DNA of 64,000 nt from Myoxocephalus aenaeus. Taxonomy: Eukaryota > Chordata > Actinopteri > Perciformes > Cottidae. The stretch covers positions 4,713,001 through 4,777,000 of the forward strand of contig JBAMJR010000161.1 of the NCBI GenBank assembly GCA_038501785.1, written 5' to 3'. Of this stretch, positions 20,214 through 48,451 are shown piece after piece. Position numbers and translations under genes: made by a program. The notes beneath the pieces were generated by a model. The model did not search any database. It saw only the letters and a list, made by a program, of their open reading frames with translations, and was not told the DNA's origin. Numbering within the stretch: the stretch's first letter is position 1; the number at the start of each line of letters is the position of its first letter.

Positions 20214-21042
20214 TGTCACTTTTAATGCGTCATTTCTGAGTTTTTTTCTTTTTTAGATTGTATTACATACAAGATTATATTGACATGTCGGTATTGTGGA
20301 GCTAATTGGTGCGGAAAGGGCATGAAAATGGAAGTGTGTGGCTCAAGATCGCAACAGTGTGATGGACGCTTTTGTCTCTAATGGCGCACTGGGTCATTTT
20401 ACACATTGGTGGAAGCAAAGTGGAACTGCTGCTGGAAATATGGAATAACAGTTTTCTCACCTTCACCTGTGACACCTTGTCAGATAGAGAAAAGTGAGCA
20501 GCTCAAGAGCAGTACAGTTTATATATTTATTATTTTGTCTCTGGTCAGTGCAATATTTGATGAGAAAATGGAACATTTAAAACTAAACACAAGTTACTTG
20601 TTCCTGCCGCTGGTCTCGACAACTTTAATAACAATGTAGGTCCCTAAACATGTATTACCTAATCATCCATCGTCATGCCCCTCAGTCAGAGAACCACTAT
20701 TTCAGACGTAATCGGTAAAATCAGTACCTCAGTTTATTATACTGTTTTATTGTTGGCACTTTTTCTTCTGTGCAACAAGACCTGCTTCCAGTTAATATGG
20801 GATGCTGTGTTAGTGGACAAAGACATGACACTTTATGTAGCTCTGATGGAAGCTGGTCCTTGCCCTAATAAGTATGCATTAGATTAACCTTAAAACAACT
20901 CTGCAGTATCTCCTCCTTATCGTCGCCAGTGCCTCATCAACCATTTTCACACAACTTCTTCATTCTGGCTTGTATAGGTGAACTAAAATGGTGAATTAGC
21001 ATCCATTTAGATTGAGATATCTCTGGGAGGAGCCGATCGTCT
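20214..21042. other. ndfip1-fgf1 convergent spacer / fgf1 3'UTR
   Basis: The two genes point toward each other. TTTATT near 20737 (AATAAA on the minus strand) could end fgf1. No gene was recognised. Confidence 0.4.
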
Positions 21043-24000
21043 TCACTCTCTGGAGTCACTCAGCTGTCGGGGCAGAAAGAAGATGGCCTTCTGTCCGATG
21101 TGAGTTCTTGGACCCGGTTTAGGTCTCCCGTTCTTTTTCAGCGCTACATACCAGTTCCTGTCCTGGTATTTCTGACTTGCATATGTGTTGTAGTGGTTCT
21201 CCTCCAGCTTCTCCAGGAAGTAACATTCATCGGTCACTGTGGGCTGAGATGTGAAAACACACAAAATATTATAATATAAGAACAGCTGATGGTATTTTGG
21301 GTTGGGGTTTAAGTTGTTTGCTTTGAGATAAATATTGAAGGAATTGGCACCAAAGAGGGCTGCATCATTAACATCATGGAGCATTCGTCTACGTTTGCCT
21401 GCATGGTTGAGTTGAACGTATTGATTTACTCTCACATGACATCATCAGGTCTGATACTCACTGAACTGTGCAATCGGCCCTCGTCGTTCATGGCCAAATA
21501 TCGCCCGGCTTCTGTTCCGTGGATGACCACTACACCTCTATCCACCGCTTTGAGCTTTAAGACAGCTGAAAGAAGGACACGTATACAATATTGTAAAAAT
21601 TAATAACACGGCAACTACCCTCTACAAATATATGGTCACAAATGGCAGCTTCAAAATCTGAGGCGTCTGTGTCAGTTTCCCCGTAGCGTTGGTGAGCGGA
21701 CGGACATTTAAACCTTAAATCTAAATCATGGCTCTGGAGCTGAACGGACAAATGAATGATAGCCAGTGTGGAGGCTCGTGAAAAAAGAATGATGCTGAAA
21801 TACATTTTAGAGTATATGATAAAAGCTAAATTGTATTTGTTTTCTGGGAAGCATGAGAGCCATGGCAACCTCTGATTGATGCCAGACAGACACAGGTGAC
21901 TGAGATGAGCTAATTAGTGTATTGCCGTGCACATTTTCAGGCTTTTCTCTTATACTGTCAGCATTTTTTTAACAATCTTTCATACATTATCAGTATTTTT
22001 TTGACTTTTAAAGCCAGCAACAGTACTAAAAGTCTTCAAATGGTTTGGATAGAACATTTAAGCATATAAGTCCTTTTCCCCGCAGCCATTTTGACACGTC
22101 ATAGCAGGGTCAACATAGATGTAATTGACTAGATTCATTATGGTCCCATTCTATGTCGGGTGTCACATGCATTCCAGTGAGCCAGCACGCACAATACCAG
22201 GGCCTACAGGGCTGTAATTAAGGTAATCAATTACACCTGTGTTTACTCTGAATGACCTGCTGTGAAAAGGGCCAGTTCTACCAGTTTTAGCTTCCCTTCA
22301 TTGTGCTGCAGTAATGAGTCCTAAGACACAGAAATGAATCAGCATGTTTGCCCTTCCGGTTCCCTCATCTCAAAGTCAATGTTTAAATATGTCAGTATAT
22401 ACCCCTCTTATTAATTATGATTGTCCCCAGAGTGAAAAACAACCTTTTTCTATTGTACCCATTCTTATGGAATACCCTCCTTATGGTCTGGTTCTGTCTC
22501 GTCGCTACTTCATCTAAGCTTTAAATGGGTCACAAGGTCATTTCCCTCTTCTGTACATTTTTCGATTGACAACCTCTGTATTCTTTCAGCTAAAGAAACT
22601 ATTCAAATGTCAGAACGTTGGGCTTTTATGAAACTTTTTTTCTACCTGTTAAAGTACAACACATTTTATCTTTCAGCATTTTCACTTGATATATTTAAAC
22701 TTTTACCTTTCGAAAGTATTACAGCCTCCACTGTTCTGTATTCAGCTCCTAGCGTTTTTAGGTAATTCAGTTCAGCAATTAATTCTTCCAGTTTTAAATT
22801 TTTTGTTTTGAGGTTTTTCTTTGCACTTTAATTTAACTTTCTGTATTTTCAGCAACACTTTGCAATTTCAGCGGTCAGCATTTACCAGGGACGTTTCTAG
22901 GATTCAAAGAAAGGGGGGGCTTAGCCCCTAGAGAACTGGCATGTGTGCGCGCGCAGCGCGCGGCGCGCGGCTTCTTTTTGGGGTCCATTTGGGGCCGCGG
23001 ATATTACATTACATTACGGGCCAGTCCCAATCTCCACCCTTACGGACTCACGGACTTTGAGGCGCGCTCCCGCGAAGTCCGTGAGGGTTTAGGGGTGTCC
23101 CATTGTCACATCGTAGAGTGCTCGAGGATCTCTGGCAGACATTTTGAGCCCTTTATGATCCCTTTCCGTAAGTCAGCATTAGATGCTGACTTTGCCTAAG
23201 GGAATTACCCACAGTTCATAGCAATGTGACGCTAAACACGCAGTTCCCAATGGAAGCATGAAGACGTAAAAAAAAAAAAAAGGGTAAACAAAGAGACACG
23301 TGGGCGTTCAGCCCGATAAAATACACTATAACATTACGGATTAAAGATGGAACATAAAAACACATGAAATCAGAGGAAAGCAAGCAGAAAATATATAAAT
23401 ATTTTTTTTACATTCATCAAACATTTCGTTTTGACAAAACGAGTAAATAGATCATTTAAAATGACTTATGTCGTGAGGTTGACGTTCAAATCAGTGAATA
23501 AAAAGTATAAAATAAATACACAATTGTACACAATATGTTTGTACGTGGTCATGTGATGTTGCAGCAAAGTGCTGTCCCATTCATATGCACACCAGTTCAA
23601 GCCCTCACAGCCTCTCACACTCAGCCATTTAGCAGCTGACGTCAGTGAGTGCCTGAGGGTTCAGGGCTTGAGGGTTTAGGGTGGAGATTGGGACTGGGCC
23701 TACATGTCCATTGTTTCCGACAGTTCATAGATTGGTTCAATCAGAAAGAGTGTGATTTTGCTTTGTAGTTTTGCTTGCATTCATTAGTATATGATAACAG
23801 AAGAGACATAATTTCAGGGTCATAGTGAACACAAATATGAACTTTTCTCAAATAACGAGAGAGAAATCATTTTCCTGCTTGTAAAGGAAAGACGGATAAA
23901 CTAGCTTTCATATCCACGTCACTCCCAAATCCAATGGATGGAGAATGGACCTGACAGTGTCAACTTTTGAGTTGTTTACTTGTTTTATTTTGAGCAGAAG

Positions 24001-25696
24001 GGAATACGATTTTTTATCAATATTTACATCTATTTTGTTGTCCGTGTAGTTTTTACAAACCAGTGATATTTTACGCTCATTTGGACACTATCACTGAGAT
24101 AAAGATGAACTAGTTCAGTGTCTAATATACCATTCAATAGAGAGAAAAAACATGAATGACAAAAATAAAATAAAAACACATTTCAAGTACATCTTGATTA
24201 TCAAATAATAAATTTTGTATGATGGGCTGAAATGGAAGGCACCCAACGCATTCACTATAATCAAGGCAAACTTGCATTTGTGATGTTGGGCTATATAAAA
24301 TGAATTGAATTGAATTCTGTAACTACCTGTACTTACATTCCCTCCGTGCATCATTTACTGTGAGCTAAACTCCTTGGTGTAGTTTACTTTGAGCTAAACT
24401 TTGAGTTTACTTTTTAATCCTGCTGTGGTTGATGAGAGACGTTACTTGGCAGAGTGAGAAAGCCAGCGCAGCAGCCTCCCCAAGGTCCTAGTGCCCTAAA
24501 GTTAAGTATGATGATAGGCTATTGGATTGTAATTTGAAGGGGGAGAAAACATACAAACCAAAACGTACTCACATATGTAGAATGTTAGAGTTATAAATAA
24601 CTTGTCCATGTGAGAAACAATAGTTTCATTTAATGACATCACCAAAATAAAAAAATAAAATAAAAAAAAGATTTTTTTTTTTTTCAAGCCAAATTATTTG
24701 GGGGGCTGAAGAACATTTTGGGGGGGGCTTCAGCCCCCCTAAAACAGGCCTAACGACGCCCCTGGCATTTACACACATTTTCTGCAGGACATTCGTTTTC
24801 CAGTTTTATTTTACTAGTTTATTTGACAATGAAAAGATAACTGCCAATGAGCCAGAGTAAGCACAACAAGCTAATTTCTATCGGTTGTTCCTGACGAGAA
24901 ATATCTCAGAATTCATATACACAACCAAATACATTTTCACAAAATATCACAGTACATAATGCCAATTAACCCTAACTAGTATCCTAATGTTGTCATGTTT
25001 GTGGCATGACCTTTAATATATTATTAAAGGTCATGCCACAAACACATTATTGAGAAGGCCCATATTTTGATTTCTTATAATTGCAATGATCTCCTCTTTT
25101 CTCTGGACTATTTACCAATCAAAAGCAGAACAATTGCCCTTCTAGAAGATACATATTCACAAATGGGCCATACCTCTGAATTAAAGAGTGCCGTGTGTCC
25201 TATAGTTCTGTATCTAATATGTGTTATACCAATATAGTTTCTACATGCATAGTTACTTAAGCTTTGAGTCCCAGTTTATTGCAGGTCTCTGCTACCAAGT
25301 GATATTTTGCATTTAATCCTCCAGCAGTAAATTCATTAAACATAATTTAAAACAGAATTTATCTTTTTCCAAGCCTAAAATGAGCTGCATTATCCATTTA
25401 AAAAGTCAGCAACTGGCTTCCATATGTCCCCCTATAATAAGTTACAGGACACACGTCTCTCTGCCTGCGGGCTGCATGTGACCCTCCTGCAGCAGCCAGA
25501 GGCAGTGAGCGCATCATGCTGCAGTCTTACTGTGAGCGTCCCCGTCATCCCTGTGGCCCCGCACCGTCCCATCGGGGAGGATCTGGAGGTGATGTCCGCC
25601 ATTCATGCAGTACAGGCGAGTCCGCCGCCTGAAGTCCCCCAGCGGGCCGCCGTCCACCGCCTGCTCCTCCGATACCAACGTCTCCTCGTCAGTCAT
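21043..25696 (-). CDS. fgf1: Fibroblast growth factor 1 (acidic FGF)
   Basis: Three exons on the minus strand: 25696-25531, 21565-21462 and 21243-21043, giving 156 residues (human FGF1 has 155). The middle exon is 104 bp, as in human FGF1. The beta-trefoil core is clear: RLYCMNGGHHLQILPDGTV, then GTEAGRYLAMNDEGRLHSS, then LEENHYNTYASQKYQDRNWY and GPRTHIGQKAIFFLP. There is no signal peptide, as expected for unconventionally secreted FGF1. The start MTDEETLV at 25696 is preferred over an in-frame Met at 25714 because it gives the usual ~30 residues before LYC. The segment corresponding to the human NYKKPKL nuclear signal reads DFRRRTR. In the heparin loop, human KKNGSCKRGPR reads KKNGRPKPGPR. 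The choice between teleost fgf1a and fgf1b is unresolved. Confidence 0.93.
23018..23700. mobile_element. Nested TIR MITE
   Basis: Near-perfect 23-bp inverted ends: GGGCCAGTCCCAATCTCCAC and following bases at 23018-23040, and the complement at 23678-23700 (one mismatch near the tip). TAC is present on both flanks (23015-23017 and 23701-23703), which would be a 3-bp duplication. The interior is AT-rich and non-coding. Confidence 0.7.
24240..24320. repeat. Possible LINE-type 3' tail (GAATTGAATTGAATTC)
   Basis: TTGGGCTATATAAAATGAAT followed by GAATTG units resembles the 3' tail of common fish LINE-derived repeats. Only the tail is seen; the assignment rests on recollection. Confidence 0.3.
24997..25043. 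repeat. Perfect 22-bp-arm hairpin in fgf1 intron 1
   Basis: The left arm GTTTGTGGCATGACCTTTAA plus TA (24997-25018), the loop TAT and the exact complement (25022-25043). The pairing extends one more T-A pair outward, giving 23-bp arms with a 3-nt loop. Confidence 0.9.
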
Positions 25697-27340
25697 CCCG
25701 CGCAGAGGCCGCACAGCTGTGTCATCAACAGGAAGGTTTCTAGAGGAGTTTTGAGTTTTTACGAGGAGAACCAGCGGGCTCGGTCCCCTGCAGTGGTCAG
25801 GTGTTTACATGCTCGTGAACGCGCGCAGAGATCACAGAGGCAGCTGGATGCGCGTGCCCGACTCCGGCACTCAACCTCCATGGGACAATAATGGCATGAA
25901 GCCATCACAGACCTCAACAATAACTTTTTAAAACGGTAGCAATGTTGTATTGTTTTAGTTTGTTTCGTTTATTTGCTAGCTTCTAAGTGATTTGCTAATT
26001 CATCTTTGAGGCAATAAGAACAGACCGTTATGAAAGTACAATTTTAGTAGAGGTGGAAAATATGGCGGGGTAGTTTGATCTATAAAAATACATATATAAA
26101 CTATTTGACATAAAAAAATAATAATATATATATATATATATTTACCTTACATAAATGAAGTGTAAAAAGTACAACATTTAACCCGAAGATGTCGTGGAGT
26201 AGGACTGTAAGTAGCACATGTAAACACTCTTAGAGTACAAGAACCTTATCCAGTTCTTGCACCAACCTCTCTCGTAGTGATGGGACTGGAGGGACTGAAG
26301 CCAGATGTGCTTCATCACATTGAACATAAAGGTTGAATGTCAGTAAAACTCCAAGTCTTCTTCAACAGTCAATGAACCAGCTGTCATCATGGAAAAGCGT
26401 ATTTATTCGATGAACAAGTGTTTGCTATGATAATGAAAAGTGTCATACAACGAGCTTATACCGTTTCAGTATCATCGATCACGGCAAACATCAACATAAA
26501 GTTCCTGGTTTCGAGAAGTACCACACGAAGACGTACAGTTTGACCTTTAATCAATGGAGGTAAAGATCAACAGGAATCACACTACAGAGGAGAAATAATA
26601 CAGAGGGCTAGGTATAGAAAAACTATTATTTGGAGACAAATACACCACATTTTCTTTACAATGGATTATATATACATATTCAAATTTTTTAAGCAAAATC
26701 TTTTTTTTTTGAGAAAGCATATACCAGTAAAACATGATCTGCCCTTGATAATTCTGAAAAGTTAATGTCTGCTGCATATGCTTTATACAAAATAGATTTT
26801 CAAACAATATTTGGGTAGTGCAAATCTTTTTTTTTTTTCAGATTCAAGCTGGTTGATTACTTTCACAAACAGTTTGTGTGTGAAAAAGACTGACTCCTAT
26901 CCTATTCACAGTATTAAACAATTTGACCAAAGCCGTCACGTTAGAGTAAAAAAAAATGTGTCTAAAATCAAAACAAAGAACTGTACATTTTTCTTCCACG
27001 AGCTACTTAGTTTACACCGACACGTTTAATTTGTCTGTGCTTGCTTTGGTCACCTTGTAGTCAAACATAAAATAGGCTTTTTTCTGTGCAGTCTATGGAG
27101 ACCGATTACTGACGAAGTGTATCTTTTCCTGAAAATCTGGCCTGCAGAGATATGCTAAGTGTAAATCTCCTGTATGCAAATAGCTTATACTGGAAAAAGA
27201 CTGAAAAGAGGAAGCTACCACATCTTGTTATGTGATGGTGACAGATAATCTGTCGTTTCTATTGCATATTCAGTTGTCCTCCTCAAAAAATATACAAGTA
27301 AGCAAGGATACATTTTTGAGCGAGAAGAGGCAAGTGTGCA

Positions 27341-27341
27341 A

Positions 27342-27384
<43 letters not shown>

Positions 27385-27385
27385 C
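27341..27385. repeat. (GT)n(TA)n microsatellite
   Basis: About nine GT repeats from 27341 run directly into about thirteen TA repeats to 27385. Spurious VYIYIY open frames cross it. Confidence 0.95.
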
Positions 27386-28639
27386 ATACATATACACATA
27401 CCTGTTTAAATGAACAGCAGCAGAGATTTGGATACACTGAATGTGAAAGTAACCCATGGGTAACCCCTATGCAGTTAATGGTTTTCAACTATTTTGAAAT
27501 AACATTTAAAAAACAAAACAAAATGAAAAGGTATAATGTTTCTGAGCCTGGGTAACAATGAATGACGACGGTGGCAGCACATTACTAAAACGTTCCTAAT
27601 CCTGACAACAAAAAATACACCATAAATCACAGAAGCAGACACATTCGGGGAATCCAAACTGACCGTTTTTTTTTTGGTTTTGAGAGTCAGAACATACATT
27701 GCAACATCCTAAACATGGGAAACGGTTCGAAATGTATAAGAGCTTTTATATTTGTAGTTAGGATGATTTAGCAAGAGCAAAACAATTTTACATTTTCCAT
27801 ATTTAAATGAGTACTTTGTAGTCACTCACTTGACATATTTATCCAATTATTTTTAAACTGGCAGGGCAGCATCTTTAAATCTGTCAAAAGCATTTTCTTT
27901 TTAATTAAATTAATTCGTCTAAGGTTAACATTCACATCAAAACCTGGATTATATTGTGCTTTAAACACATGCATCATGACAAACTGAGCTGACAACTGAT
28001 GAAAATGTTGCAGCACATTTCAAATCCCCACTCACTTACACAACACACAAAGAGAGGGATACTGACAGACCTCCATGACTCTGTGTGGTTACACAACACA
28101 TCTGTGAGTGCCTTGTGTTACAAATATAGCTCATTAACAATGACCTCAATCCAGCGGACAGAAGCTCAGATAATTGGGACAAATTTATAAGCTTCAATAC
28201 TGGAACTAGTTTCCCTCTACTGATGCAAACACTGATTGACTTTCAGCATCACTGAAAACAGACAAAACTTTTGGCACTGAAATAGTTCCCAGAGAATAAA
28301 AAGGATCCATTTAGTCTGCCTCCTGAGTCAGTGACGCTATTATGACTCCATGAGGTGACTGATGCGAAGTGCTTCCAAACATCGGGACTTGACTACCTAA
28401 CAGACAGACAGACATGTAACCGTACTAAAGACAGACACTTGAACAAGGTCCCTACAGGGCGTTAAAAGAGCAGAAGGCTTACAGAGGGTCAAAGGTTATC
28501 AGCAGCTGTGGGAGGTTTTCAGGGTAATCCATCTGCCAACGTCTGATCCAAAAAGCTGTCTATCATACAATTCTTTCATTTTAAAAGGAATAGTTGAGAC
28601 ATTATGGAAAACGCTGTCTTGCTTAGAAAACTGACACCA

Positions 28640-28920
28640 CTCATACGTGTACGTTAAAGAGGAAGCTGCAGCCAGGAGCCGGTTAGCTTAGCTTAGCATA
28701 AAGACTGAAACCGAATCGGCTTATTAGCTCAGCAATACACGTTATATCTCGTTTGATCAACAATAGCTCGTTACAACCAGCTATAACGTGCACCACTGAG
28801 CTTTAGAGGTGCGAGAAAGCTAAATGTTGCGAGTCAGTAAGTTCCTTATTTCCAGTCTTTATGCGAAGGTGAACTAACTAACTGGATGTTGACCCAGCTA
28901 CATATTTACCGTTCAGACAT
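28640..28920. repeat. Interspersed teleost repeat (GTTAGCTTAGCTTAGCATAA type)
   Basis: CGGTTAGCTTAGCTTAGCAT, AAGACTGAAACCGAA and ACGTTATATCTCGTTTG are phrases of a very common fish interspersed repeat. It appears decayed. Ends are approximate; recognition is from memory of the family. Confidence 0.5.
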
Positions 28921-29407
28921 TACAGAGTAGGATCAACATTCTCTGCAAGAAAGCAAGTAAATGCATTTAATGTTAAACGATTCCTTTAACAAATACAGCA
29001 GCAAAGCAACAATGCAAAGGCTTTAAATAATCAAATATCTAAAGTCAGATGCTTATTGCGAGCATGAATATACGGTTGCAGAATCAGGACTGCATGTTTG
29101 TTAGTTTAACAAACTAGACTGTAAAAAGAACTTAAAAATGAAGGACGGTTAATTTCCAACCAATTTGAGCAATGTTAAAAACAGAAAGGAGTCTTCCGGA
29201 TGAATTAAACATGACATAATCTTGCAAACAACAAAATAGGCCCTCTCTGATTGGTAGACGCAGGTATTTAACACATTCCATTATTAGACTATTTGGGGGC
29301 AGGAGTGGGGGCTGAAATAAATATCAACGCCAGCCATTTCCTATAGAAAAGGTTCTATGACTTCCATCTAAAGTCATTTCATAAAAGACTGGTACAGCAT
29401 AACAGTC

Positions 29408-29413
29408 TTTATT
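29408..29413 (-). promoter_or_regulatory. nr3c1: Candidate nr3c1 poly(A) signal
   Basis: AATAAA on the minus strand (TTTATT on +), 996 bp beyond the nr3c1 stop. Longer 3'UTRs are also possible. Confidence 0.4.
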
Positions 29414-30408
29414 CACAGTCCTTTAAAGCCTTTAGCAAGGTACAAAGTGCTCTAATCGCAATTAAGGAGTTGAGTGTGCGGATATCGCATAAAAGAGAGC
29501 AGGCTTTGAATATTCGCCACTTCTCCGCATCGAGGATGGGCCGAGCTGCCGCTTCTACTGATAAACACAGCCATTGTAAAAAAGAAAAGAAAAGGAAAAC
29601 TTGCAACTGCATGTAACATAAAAAGTACAATCAACATACGATGAAGGTATACCATGGTGGGTTTAAGAGAGCACGCCTTGAACAGGAAGGAAGAAATGGC
29701 TTAAGATGAGATTTGAAGCAAAAAAGGCACATATTCGTTTCCCTTTTCTATTGACTTGTGTAAACCTGTAAGAGGTCAGCTTGTGTGAGAAATCGCCCTT
29801 TTTAACGAAGCACGTCCAATAATATTTAACAGAATGGTTTTGATTGACAGAAGAGTCTCTTCCCCCCTCATGACTCATTTCTTACAACCTCCTCTAAAAA
29901 CTAAATGAGCAACATATAGTCTAAAAGCCTACTTAAGAGCATGTCATATTCATTAAGCTTAGTTACCTTCCCAGGTAACAACGGCCTGGAAAATTGTATA
30001 AACTATTACAATTTGAAAATGTAGAAAATACTATCAGAACCTGTACATAGATATTTGTTTATCTATCGTAGATATTGTTCTGGATTTGAAGGTAAGAAAC
30101 CTGAGACAACATGGATGTTAGCCTATATCTCTGTGTGATTATCTTTTATCTTACAAACATTTCCTACTTGTTATACACATCTGCTCAACACAACAAAACC
30201 TCTGTGCTCGCTCCAGTCTATCCGCGCTCTCCTTCCAGACCCGTGAGCCATTGCACAAAGTCGCATACTCGCTCTCACAAACATCATTCGCTCCTCGCCT
30301 CGCATCCTCATTCCTTTCATCGTTGCTCCTCTGGGGGGTGGGATGGGGAGGGGGGGGGGGATGTGGTGTGGTGGGATTTTAAGGCATTGTGTCTGTTACG
30401 GGGCACAG

Positions 30409-48202
<17,794 letters not shown>

Positions 48203-48434
48203 CTTGTTTTTATTGTTTTGGGTGGAGGGGAGGGAGAAGGAGGGCAACAGACAGAGAGCGTTAAGGCCAAGCACAGTGCATAGCAACAACGTTAAAACAC
48301 AGTAAAATTGGATCATCAGACGCGCACGATACTGCTTGACTGTAATGTAAAATGGTTTCAAGTCGTGCACGTGCAGAGAGCAAGTAACAGACGGGAGGTC
48401 AAAGTAAGACTGGAGAAAGTTGTCAAGCATGCCG

Positions 48435-48451
48435 CCCCCCCCCCCCCCCCC
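48435..48451. repeat. Poly(C) tract upstream of nr3c1
   Basis: Seventeen C followed by GCGCGC; a probable GC-rich 5'-region sequence of nr3c1 (poly(G) in its sense strand). Confidence 0.85.

Larger units (their letters stand above)
22886..24764. mobile_element. hAT-type non-autonomous element in fgf1 intron 1
   Basis: The 1,879-bp element starts CAGGGACGTTTCTAG and ends CTAACGACGCCCCTG, imperfect inverted ends. It is flanked by a perfect 8-bp direct repeat GCATTTAC at 22878-22885 and 24765-24772. An 8-bp duplication is the hAT signature. Subterminal G-tracts with GGGGGGGCTTAGCCCC and GGGGCTTCAGCCCCCC occur just inside both ends. No transposase was recognised. A smaller TIR element is nested at 23018-23700. 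Confidence 0.8.
25697..30408. other. fgf1 upstream region and probable long nr3c1 3'UTR
   Basis: No coding exon was recognised. The segment just above fgf1 (25700-25890) is GC-rich and may hold the fgf1 5'UTR or promoter. On the minus strand, AATAAA-type signals (TTTATT on +) lie at 29408-29413 and near 26401-26406 and could end nr3c1. The first would give a 3'UTR of about 1 kb and the second about 4 kb. Repeats at 27341-27385 and 28640-28920 are listed separately. Confidence 0.5.

Noticed and set aside
24997..25043. Intrinsic transcription terminator or miRNA
   Set aside because: Bacterial-type terminators do not apply to this genome. The 3-nt loop and fully perfect arms are unlike a typical miRNA precursor, so it is reported only as an inverted repeat.
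25424..25891. 155-aa + strand open frame
   Set aside because: Antisense to fgf1 exon 1 in a GC-rich stretch; the minus-strand FGF1 sequence explains the openness.
48203..48430. N-terminal extension of nr3c1 to the Met at 48430
   Set aside because: The extension is hydrophobic, unlike any glucocorticoid receptor N-terminus, while MDNGGVKK at 48202 matches the family start.
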